DNA from: Sedimentisphaerales bacterium
GTDB lineage: Bacteria > Planctomycetota > Phycisphaerae > Sedimentisphaerales > Anaerobacaceae
Length of the DNA: 52,410 nt
Direction of reading: 5' to 3'
Assembly: GCA_016927855.1 (NCBI GenBank)
Contig: JAFGLV010000032.1
Coordinates: 1 to 52,410 of the forward strand
Part shown: positions 28,680 through 36,321 of the stretch, one piece after another
Numbering within the stretch: the first letter of the stretch is position 1
Layout: every line of letters begins with the position of its first letter
The notes under the pieces: generated by a model
Seen by the model: only the letters and a program-made list of their open reading frames with translations
What the model was told of the DNA's origin: nothing
Databases searched by the model: none
Position numbers and translations under genes: made by a program

Positions 28680-30149
28680 ATGATGACGGCGAGAGACTCG
28701 CGAGTCCCGCGAGCGATTCCACTTCTCGCAGCCGCCGCGTGCGGCGTGCTGTTTTCGAGTCCGACAGCGAGCGGCAAGGTCGTGCGAGAATGGTGGCTGA
28801 ATGTCGGTGGCAAGACCGTGGCCGACTTGACCAGTGACCCGCGCTGTCCAGACCACCCGGACGGGAGCGAACCATTGGATCTCTTCGAAGGCCCCACCAA
28901 CTGGGCTAATGACTATGGAAGCCGGCTCTACGGTTGGCTCATGCCGCCAGAATCGGGACCGTACTCCTTTTGGATAGCCAGCGACGAGACCTCGGAACTA
29001 TGGTTGAGTACTGATGAGGACCCGGCCCGGGCACGTCTGATCGCCGCTGTCCATGGGCGGACGAATGCGCGACAATGGGACAAGTACGCAACGCAGAGAT
29101 CGCAGCTAATTGCCCTCCAGGCCGGTCGGAAGTATTACATCGAGGCCCTGATGAAAGAGGCCGATGGCGATGACAATGTCGCCGTCGCGTGGCAGCCGCC
29201 GGGAAGCACGCAAGAGGTTATCAGCGGCAGGTTTGTGGATGCTTCTCTGCGGTTGCGGGCCTTCTCGCCTGCGCCTGCCGATGGGGCTGCCTGCACGACT
29301 ACCCGAGTGGACCTCACCTGGTTGCCTGGCGAACGCGCGGCACTGCACCACGTTTATTTCAGCCCCGACAGGGACGCGGTTGCCCAACGCCAGAGCGGCG
29401 CGTTGATCGCGGTAACGGAAGGACTGTCCACGTCGGTGGGCCTGCCCGGTTGTCCGTATCCCGACGGTTTGCCGACCGGGATAGCCTATTACTGGTGTGT
29501 CGATGAAGTCAACGACATTGAGCCGGGTAGCCCTTGGCAAGGTCAGGTCTGGAGCTTTCGGATTCCACTGGACCCTGTGGCATACCTGCTGATCACAAAC
29601 AGAGAACTCGCGCCGGCGTTCCAGCCGCTTGTCGACCGGCGCACCGCCCAAGGCTATCCAGGCAGGCTGTTGACTGTCGAGGATATCTACGCGTACTACC
29701 CAGGCGTCGATGAGCCGGAGCAAATCAGAAACTGCATCAGCGACTACCATCTAAACCACGGTGTGTCGTATGTGGCTCTGGGTGGCGACGAGAGCGTGAT
29801 CCCCGTCAGGTATTGCTTCCCGAGATCCGTTGATGAGGAGGTACCTGCCGACCTCTATTATTCGGATACCGATGGGGGAGACTGGGACGCCAACGGCAAC
29901 GGCCTATACGGCCAGGTGGATGACGTTACCGAGATTGAGTTGACGCCCGACGTTCATCTGGGCCGCATCCCAATCGGAACGGCGGAAGAGGTTGCAGGCT
30001 ACTTCAACAAGGTTGTCATCTACGAAACGACCTCCTCGGAAGGGTTTGCGAACAGCATGTTTTGTCTCGGCAACCTCGGCGGTATACGCTCGGGCACCGC
30101 CAGGTGGCGTGACTCCGACCACCATGACCCGGTAACAAATACAGAGTGA
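28680..30149 (+). CDS. N-terminal part of secreted PA14 / C25-type peptidase, ends at in-frame TGA
   Basis: The 489-residue frame starts at ATG 28680 (GGAGG nine bases upstream) with a signal peptide (PLLAAAACGVLFSSPTASG). Residues about 40-180 are a PA14-type domain (REWWLNVGG, PESGPYSFWIASDETSELWL, YYIEALMKEADGDDNVAVAW). A fibronectin-like stretch follows, then the start of a gingipain-like (C25) catalytic domain: YLLITNRELAPAFQPLVDRR, ISDYHLNHGVSYVALGGDES, PDVHLGRIPIGTAEE. It stops at TGA 30147-30149. The next open stretch is in the same frame and continues the domain, so this looks like half of one gene broken by a single stop. The region is visibly richer in A/T than its neighbours. Confidence 0.75.
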   Translation: MMTARDSRVPRAIPLLAAAACGVLFSSPTASGKVVREWWLNVGGKTVADLTSDPRCPDHPDGSEPLDLFEGPTNWANDYGSRLYGWLMPPESGPYSFWIASDETSELWLSTDEDPARARLIAAVHGRTNARQWDKYATQRSQLIALQAGRKYYIEALMKEADGDDNVAVAWQPPGSTQEVISGRFVDASLRLRAFSPAPADGAACTTTRVDLTWLPGERAALHHVYFSPDRDAVAQRQSGALIAVTEGLSTSVGLPGCPYPDGLPTGIAYYWCVDEVNDIEPGSPWQGQVWSFRIPLDPVAYLLITNRELAPAFQPLVDRRTAQGYPGRLLTVEDIYAYYPGVDEPEQIRNCISDYHLNHGVSYVALGGDESVIPVRYCFPRSVDEEVPADLYYSDTDGGDWDANGNGLYGQVDDVTEIELTPDVHLGRIPIGTAEEVAGYFNKVVIYETTSSEGFANSMFCLGNLGGIRSGTARWRDSDHHDPVTNTE

Positions 30150-30155
30150 CGCCAG

Positions 30156-32624
30156 ATGCTGACGTACGAAAGCTACGTCCAGCCCTACCGGCAGGCGGTG
30201 CCACTTCAGTTTCTCTGGGATGCCTACTCTTCGTGGGACACTGCAAGCTGTGGCGATTACGAGCTCACTCTCGATCACGTCAGTGAGAGACTGAATGAAG
30301 GCTACCACTTCGTATTCTACTATGGTCATGCAGGGTCCGAAGGATGGGCCATGTTGCAGGGGCGCGCGTTCACGTGGCCCCGCGTGGCGGCCTTGACCAA
30401 TCCTATACCGAGCATTGTCGTTAGCGAAGCGTGTTCACCTGCAGGATTCGACAGGAGCGAGACTTGTGTAAGTGAGGCGTTCCTTCGCAATCCCCACGGG
30501 GGCGCTGTCGCATATTTCGGGCACACCCGTACAACGATAAGTCCAAATGCGTCTGTTCAGCAGTGGCTTCTTGCGATGTTCCGAGATCGTGCCAGGACCA
30601 CTGGTGGGGCCATGTCTCTCGCCATGGCTGCATTGGCCTCGGATCGCGTCAGTTACCCTTACGAGCAGTATCTCTTCGTTCTACACGGTGATCCGTGCAT
30701 TCAGTTGCTGCGAGAAGCAAGTGGCAGGCATCTACAGGTCTTCCGGCCCAAGGGCTGTGAGGTCATTCAACAAGGCTCGGACCTCATCATCCGGTGGAAC
30801 GCAGCGGGGACAGGCTTTGAAGGCAACGAGATCGTCGTACTCGATTATTCGGCTGACAGCGGGGCCACCTGGCATGCAATTACTGATGCGCAGAATCTAC
30901 GGTACAACGCGGGCACTTTCACGTGGGAGCGGTGCCCGCTTCCTGTCGGATCGCATTACCTTATCAGGGTTAGTTCGATAAGTGATCCCGCTGTCAGCCA
31001 CATGTCGGAGAAAGACTTCAGGATAGCGCAGTTATGTTTCCTGACGGTCCAGTCCGTTCCGGATGCCAATGTCGTCATCACCGGCAGCTACGATGGTGTC
31101 ACCACATACGACCTTACGACCAACTACGATATCAGCGTTCCTGAGGGGACGACAGTCAGCCTCACGGCGCCTTGGGTATCGCCGGAAAAGCCCGAGCTGA
31201 CCTTCGTGCGGTGGACGGACGAGCAAGGGCATACGCTGAAGGATCTGCCAGATTACGTGTTTTCTGTGTCAAATGACATAACGGTGATCGCCGAGTATGG
31301 TGCCCCCGTCGTGCGTCACTACTACATCAATGACGAGACTCCGGAGGATGACTTCGCCTGCGGAGATGACAACAACGACGGTCGCAGCCCGGATCGGCCG
31401 ATGCGACACATTCAGGCCCTCTTGAACAAGTACCCGAGCTTGGGAGGAACAAGCGTTATCAATGCTTCCGCCGGAACCTACGATGAGATCGTAAGCCTCA
31501 GTGCTGGCAACGCAGGCCGTGAACTCATCGGGGCCGGACCAGGTCTAACCATCGTCGATGGTCAGCAGAAAGGACCCTGCGTTTCGCTCGACGGCTTCAC
31601 GGAGGGTGTGATTTCGGGGTTTACCTTGCGCAACGGGGCAGGCACCTATGGCGGTGGGATTTGGTGTGTCAACTCCTCCGTAACCATTCGTGACTGCGCT
31701 TTCGTTGAGAACGCCACGGCGGCGGCCGGAGCGGCGATCTATGTTGACACCTCGTCCAGCGCCGACATCTCGGATTGCGCTTTCTCATGGAACTCGGGCT
31801 ACAATGGAGGTGCCATCGCCAGCTTCGCAGCCGCGGAGATCCGCTCTTGCTACTTTCAGGCAAACGGTGCCGCTACATTCGGCGGGGCCATTTATGCGCA
31901 GTCGGGTGGGAACGTGACACGAATTGTCGATTGCACCTTCACCGGAGATGCGTCGGCCGGCTACGCCGGCAACTCGAGCATGTTCGGTGGCGCCTTGTAT
32001 ATTTTCCATGGCACGGCCACGATCGACTCGTGCCTGTTTGAGGCCAATCATGCAGATCGAGATGGCGGTGCCGTGTGTGCCGACGGTAATTGTGAGGCTG
32101 CTTTCATCAACTGTATCTTCAACGGCAACGATACTCGGGGATGTGGCGGTGCGATAGCTACTCGGCAGGGCCAGTCTCATGCCATCGTGACCAACTGCAC
32201 GTTCAGTGGAAACACTGCACGCTATCCGGGTGGGGGTCTCTGTGACCGGGACAATCTCGGGGCCGCCGCAACAAACTGCATCTTCTGGGGTAACACGCCG
32301 GACCAGATTGACGGAGGGGCTTCTGTTGGCTACAGCGATGTGCAGGGCGATTGGCCGGGCGAAGGGAACATCGATGCCGATCCCTTGTTTGCCGACCCCG
32401 ACGCAGGCGACTACCACTTGAAATCGCAGGCGGGCCGGTGGGCGACCGGAGGGCGTTTTTCGTCCTCCTGGGTGCGCGACGGCGTCACCAGCCCCTGCAT
32501 CGACGCCGGTGATCCGGACAATCCCGTCGGCGAGGAGCCTGAACCGAACGGTGGGCGGATCAACATGGGAGCCTACGGCGGTACCGCCGAGGCATCCAAG
32601 TCCCCGTTGGGCGGTCCACCTTGA
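30156..32624 (+). CDS. C-terminal part of broken C25 peptidase with beta-helix (PMP-like) tail
   Basis: Same frame as the upstream 28680-30149 stretch. ATG 30156 has no ribosome site, so translation would need read-through or re-initiation. It supplies the probable catalytic dyad of the C25 peptidase: His in FVFYYGHAGSEGW and Cys in IVVSEACSPAG. Then come a beta-sandwich (about residues 205-290), an InlB-B/Big-like repeat (WVSPEKPELTFVRWTDEQG), and a right-handed beta-helix with GGAI / FxxN repeats as in chlamydial polymorphic membrane proteins (e.g. GGAIYAQSGG, GGALYIFHG, GGAVCADG). It ends NMGAYGGTAEASKSP, a common planctomycete ending, without a dockerin. Confidence 0.75.
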   Translation: MLTYESYVQPYRQAVPLQFLWDAYSSWDTASCGDYELTLDHVSERLNEGYHFVFYYGHAGSEGWAMLQGRAFTWPRVAALTNPIPSIVVSEACSPAGFDRSETCVSEAFLRNPHGGAVAYFGHTRTTISPNASVQQWLLAMFRDRARTTGGAMSLAMAALASDRVSYPYEQYLFVLHGDPCIQLLREASGRHLQVFRPKGCEVIQQGSDLIIRWNAAGTGFEGNEIVVLDYSADSGATWHAITDAQNLRYNAGTFTWERCPLPVGSHYLIRVSSISDPAVSHMSEKDFRIAQLCFLTVQSVPDANVVITGSYDGVTTYDLTTNYDISVPEGTTVSLTAPWVSPEKPELTFVRWTDEQGHTLKDLPDYVFSVSNDITVIAEYGAPVVRHYYINDETPEDDFACGDDNNDGRSPDRPMRHIQALLNKYPSLGGTSVINASAGTYDEIVSLSAGNAGRELIGAGPGLTIVDGQQKGPCVSLDGFTEGVISGFTLRNGAGTYGGGIWCVNSSVTIRDCAFVENATAAAGAAIYVDTSSSADISDCAFSWNSGYNGGAIASFAAAEIRSCYFQANGAATFGGAIYAQSGGNVTRIVDCTFTGDASAGYAGNSSMFGGALYIFHGTATIDSCLFEANHADRDGGAVCADGNCEAAFINCIFNGNDTRGCGGAIATRQGQSHAIVTNCTFSGNTARYPGGGLCDRDNLGAAATNCIFWGNTPDQIDGGASVGYSDVQGDWPGEGNIDADPLFADPDAGDYHLKSQAGRWATGGRFSSSWVRDGVTSPCIDAGDPDNPVGEEPEPNGGRINMGAYGGTAEASKSPLGGPP

Positions 32625-32827
32625 GCCTTGTTTGCCGCGTAAGCCCGTCTTTCCCGCGACCGACAGCATGGCAGGGGGCGATAAGCTGCAATCGCCGCGC
32701 CGAGACTGGTGCGAAATCGACGCGACGCAGGATTCCCGCAATTCGGCAAATCCCTGGATTTGGGCGAGAGGAGGGCACTGCAGCGATCTCCTCCTCGTCC
32801 TGGGCCGCCGTTCGGCGATAATTTGGC

Positions 32828-32857
32828 TTGAACATTTGGCCGAATTGCCGATATTAT
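32828..32857 (+). promoter_or_regulatory. Sigma-70-type promoter for the rhomboid gene
   Basis: TTGAAC (32828-32833) and TATTAT (32852-32857) are separated by 18 bases, 50 bases before ATG 32907. This is the clearest housekeeping-type promoter in the window; nothing else occupies the gap 32625-32906. Confidence 0.55.
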
Positions 32858-32906
32858 AGGAGAGGGTGATCCGCCAACACGCTGGGAGTTATGCAGAAGA
32901 GAGGTT

Positions 32907-33779
32907 ATGGGCCTTTACGACAGAGACTATACGCAGGCCGATTCCGGGCAGCAATACTACGGCCGGCACCAGTACTACGGAGCGCCCAACATCCGCTTCA
33001 ACATGCCGCGCCTGACCCCGGTGGTCAAGTGGCTGCTGATTGCCAACATCTCCATCTTCGCGTTGGGTGCTCTGATTCCGCAACTGGGCGAGTTCCTCGA
33101 GAACTGGTTTGCGGTTCGGCCCGGCTCCTGGGTGACCGGGCTTCAGCCCTGGCGGATCATTACCTACGAGTTCCTGCATGATCGCATCTCGCCGTGGCAC
33201 ATCTTCTTCAATATGTTCGCTCTATTCATGTTCGGTCCACCCTTGGAACGCCACTGGGGTAGCCGCCACTTCCTGCCCTTCTACCTGATTTGCGGCGCGA
33301 CGGGCGCGATTCTGTACCTTCTCCTGGTCGGCGTCGGATTCCTGCCGGCGCTGCCCTTGATCGGTGCCTCGGGTTCGATTCTGGGACTTCTGTCCGCCTG
33401 TGCGATCCTCTTTCCGCATTTCATCCTGCTTTTCTTCTTCTTCCCGGTGCCGATCCGCGTTGGCGCCGTGGCGTTGGGCCTGATGTACTTCCTGATGGTC
33501 GTGATGCGCAGCAGCAACGCCGGCGGTGACGCCGCTCACCTGGCCGGGATGGCTACCGGCGCCGCTTACGTACTGCTGGGGCCTAAGTTGAGTACGTTCC
33601 GCCTCAAGACGCGCGCCGGGTCCTGGGAGAAGAAGCTTGAGGAGGAGCGGAAGCTGCAAATCGAGGTAGACCGCATCCTGGCGAAGGTTCACCAGCACGG
33701 CCTGCACAGCCTCAGCGGCAGCGAGAAGAGGATCCTCAAGAAAGCCACCCGCGAGGAACTTCGGCGCCAGTCGCGCTAG
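32907..33779 (+). CDS. Rhomboid-family intramembrane serine protease
   Basis: The 290-residue membrane protein has about six hydrophobic helices between residues 38 and 225. Catalytic Ser155 lies in GASGS and His211 in AHLAG; WRIITYEFLHDRISPWHIFFNM holds the conserved HxxxHxxxN-like loop. It is therefore likely active, cutting transmembrane substrates. A charged helical tail (about 228-290, KKLEEERKLQIEVDRILAKV...LSGSEKRILKKATREELRR) is a cytoplasmic extension common in planctomycete rhomboids. A tyrosine-rich N-terminus precedes the first helix. The substrate is unknown. Confidence 0.9.
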   Translation: MGLYDRDYTQADSGQQYYGRHQYYGAPNIRFNMPRLTPVVKWLLIANISIFALGALIPQLGEFLENWFAVRPGSWVTGLQPWRIITYEFLHDRISPWHIFFNMFALFMFGPPLERHWGSRHFLPFYLICGATGAILYLLLVGVGFLPALPLIGASGSILGLLSACAILFPHFILLFFFFPVPIRVGAVALGLMYFLMVVMRSSNAGGDAAHLAGMATGAAYVLLGPKLSTFRLKTRAGSWEKKLEEERKLQIEVDRILAKVHQHGLHSLSGSEKRILKKATREELRRQSR

Positions 33780-33900
33780 TGGATGAAGCGCGCCAGCATT
33801 CCCTCTCGAAATCACTCAGACTCCCCGGTATCATAGCGCCTCAGCGGCTCGACCGCGTGGCCTGGCCCAACCGCAACCCACGAGCATACGGGAGGTCGAT

Positions 33901-35349
33901 ATGGATTCCAGCAGAGACAGCCTCAGTCGTCCAGCACCCTTCAACCATGCCTGCCTGTCGCGGCGGGAGTTTCTTGGCGGATGCACGGTCTGTGCGGCCG
34001 GGCTGATCGGGGCAGGCGCCTTGGGCATCGCTCCCGTCCTGGCGCAGAGTCCTCAGCCACCCGAGAAGGCCAAGGTGCGCCTGGTGTTCACGCATATCGC
34101 GCCGGAGACGCCCACCTGGCCCAACATCGGGTACGACTATGAGGGTCGCAAGCAGCGGCTGACACAGGACTTGCGTAAGGCGTGTCCGGACATCGAGTTT
34201 CTGCCGGTGACGGTCCGGAACGCCGACGAGGCGCGTAAAGTCCTCGAATCCGACCAGGAGGTCGATGGCTATCTCGTCTACATGGTGGGGATATGGACAG
34301 GGGCGCCGCAGGTCATCGGCGGGGCAGGTCGGCCCACCGTCTTCGTAGACGATCTGTACGCCGGCTCAGGCGAGTTTCTCGTGGCCTACGCGGCCGCCAA
34401 GCGCAACGGCTGGAAGGTTGCGGGCGTGTCCTCCAAGTCCTTTGACGACGTCGTACAGACCGCCAGATGTTTCTCAACCCTGAAGAAGCTGAAGCACTCG
34501 AATATCCTGCGGATTGGCAGCGGGTTCGGCTGCTCGCCTGAGGGCGTTGAAAGAGCCTTCGGCACGAAGGTCATCTACAAAGAGCACGACGAGTTGAACG
34601 CCTACTATGAGAAGGCCGACCGAGCCGAAGCCGCCCGCTGGGCGAAGCGGTGGATGGAGGGCGCTCGCAACGTCATCGAGCCCACCAGCGCGGAACTCGA
34701 GAAGTCCGGCGCGATGTACCTGGCGATGCGCGAGATGATGCGAGATCACCAGGCCCAGGCGATCACGGTGAACTGCCTGGGTGGGTTCTATGGCGGCAAG
34801 ATCACCGCCTATCCCTGTCTCGGTTTCTTCCAGCTTAACAACGATGGCTACGTGGGCGCGTGCGAGTCGGACCTGAAATCGACCGTTACCATGCTGATCA
34901 TGACGTACCTGACGGGCCGGCCGGGCTATATCTCCGACCCGGTCATCGACACCTCCACCAACCAGATCGTCTACGCCCACTGTGTCGCGCCGAACAAGGT
35001 CTACGGTCCCGGCGGCGCGACCAATCCGTACGACATTCGCAACCATTCTGAAGACCGCAAGGGTGCGGCGATTCGCTCGCTCATGCCGCTGGGCGAGATG
35101 ACCACCACGCTCGAATTCGACCCGGACAAGAAGCAGGTCATCCTGCACCAGGCCAGGACGGTCGAGAACATCGACGAAGACAAGGCTTGCCGGACGAAGC
35201 TGGCGGCCGAGGTCAAAGGCGACATCAACAAGCTCTTCGACTATTGGGACACCTGGGGCTGGCACCGTGTCACTGTCTACGGCGATCTGAAGAAACCTGT
35301 CGAAGATATAGCAGCCCTGCTCGGCTTTGGCATGGTGTACGAAGCATAG
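33901..35349 (+). CDS. Tat-exported sugar-isomerase-like protein (paralogue of 17932-19509)
   Basis: The 482-residue product starts at ATG 33901 behind GGGAGG. The twin-arginine signal is LSRREFLGGCTVCAAGLIGAG. The body resembles the two-domain L-fucose/L-arabinose isomerase fold: GYLVYMVGIWTGAPQV, NGWKVAGVSSKSFDDVVQTA, QAITVNCLGGFYGGKITAYP, GACESDLKSTVTMLIMTYLTG, IVYAHCVAPNKVYG. The CESD, HC-AP and N-terminal landmarks are shared with 17932-19509. Export of an isomerase-like protein is unusual; it may be an enzyme or a sugar-binding derivative. The neighbours are not sugar enzymes except the fusion at 36322. Confidence 0.7.
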   Translation: MDSSRDSLSRPAPFNHACLSRREFLGGCTVCAAGLIGAGALGIAPVLAQSPQPPEKAKVRLVFTHIAPETPTWPNIGYDYEGRKQRLTQDLRKACPDIEFLPVTVRNADEARKVLESDQEVDGYLVYMVGIWTGAPQVIGGAGRPTVFVDDLYAGSGEFLVAYAAAKRNGWKVAGVSSKSFDDVVQTARCFSTLKKLKHSNILRIGSGFGCSPEGVERAFGTKVIYKEHDELNAYYEKADRAEAARWAKRWMEGARNVIEPTSAELEKSGAMYLAMREMMRDHQAQAITVNCLGGFYGGKITAYPCLGFFQLNNDGYVGACESDLKSTVTMLIMTYLTGRPGYISDPVIDTSTNQIVYAHCVAPNKVYGPGGATNPYDIRNHSEDRKGAAIRSLMPLGEMTTTLEFDPDKKQVILHQARTVENIDEDKACRTKLAAEVKGDINKLFDYWDTWGWHRVTVYGDLKKPVEDIAALLGFGMVYEA

Positions 35350-35387
35350 CAGGGCGTGCAGGTGAGAAGAACGCTGGCGCGGCCGGA

Positions 35388-36185
35388 TCAGCCGAACCGG
35401 TTCTTACGGCGGCGCAACTCCGCGAAAACCTGGTCGGCAGCGGCGCCGTTCATGTCCAATGCTCTCTGTACCGCCGGCTCGCTGCTGCGCAGGAAGATGT
35501 TCGTTGCCTTCTCCTGCGCGATAGTGGATGGCACGGTAGGGCGGCCCTCAGTTCCGGCCCGCTTGACTTCAGCCAGACGCCGGCGAACGGCCTCGTTGTC
35601 CGGCTCGATCGTGAGAGCGAACTCGTAGTTCTCCGCGGTGTAGTCGTGCCCGCAATATACCAGGGTGTCATCGGGCAATTCCGCCAGCTTCGTCAGCGAT
35701 TCCCACAGGACGCTCGCGTCGCACTCCATCGGCCGGCCGCAGCCACCGATGAACAGCGTGTCACCGGTCCAGACGGCGCCGGGTTGGCCCGCTGCCGGCG
35801 GCGCCAGATAGTAGCAGACCGAGGTCCGCGTGTGTCCCGGCGTGGCCAGGACTGTCACACGCAGGTGGCCCAAGGTCAGAACGTTGCCTTCGCTCACGCA
35901 CCTGTCGCAACTAGCGACGCGTACGCGGTCGGCTCCCACGACCTTACAGCCGGTTTGCCTCTTCAACTGACCGATACCGCCTGTGTGGTCGCCGTGATGG
36001 TGCGTCACCAGCGCTGTTGTCAGTTGGAGCTTGCGCTCCGCAAGCGCGCGCGAGACGATCCCGCTCTCGCTGGGGTCCACTACGAAAGCGTTCCGCTCTT
36101 CGTACCGGCACACATAGACGTAGTTGTCGCCGCACGTCAGGATGACGACAGCCGCGGATATGTTTGTCAATGACTCTGCACTCAT
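35388..36185 (-). CDS. gloB: Metallo-beta-lactamase-fold hydrolase, glyoxalase II-like
   Basis: The 265-residue protein starts at ATG 36185 with AGGGTGA upstream. Metal-binding motifs of hydroxyacylglutathione hydrolase are present: THHHGDHTGG, LATPGHTRTSVCYYL, WTGDTLFIGGCGR and YCGHDYTAENYEFAL. The helical C-terminal half carries the thioester-binding region (EKATNIFLRSSEP). Such enzymes hydrolyse S-D-lactoylglutathione after methylglyoxal detoxification. Planctomycetes often lack glutathione, so the natural thiol may differ (inference). It is convergent with the preceding gene. Confidence 0.88.
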   Translation of the reverse strand: MSAESLTNISAAVVILTCGDNYVYVCRYEERNAFVVDPSESGIVSRALAERKLQLTTALVTHHHGDHTGGIGQLKRQTGCKVVGADRVRVASCDRCVSEGNVLTLGHLRVTVLATPGHTRTSVCYYLAPPAAGQPGAVWTGDTLFIGGCGRPMECDASVLWESLTKLAELPDDTLVYCGHDYTAENYEFALTIEPDNEAVRRRLAEVKRAGTEGRPTVPSTIAQEKATNIFLRSSEPAVQRALDMNGAAADQVFAELRRRKNRFG

Positions 36186-36321
36186 CGTTTCACCCTGGTC
36201 AGAGGCTATCGGCACCCGTCACGCCGGTCAAGGGTCGCGGGCGTACGTTTTAGGGTTTCGGCTGGTGCGACGTTGGTCTATCATGAGGGTAGCCTGGCAA
36301 TCAGGCTTAAGGGGCACACCA

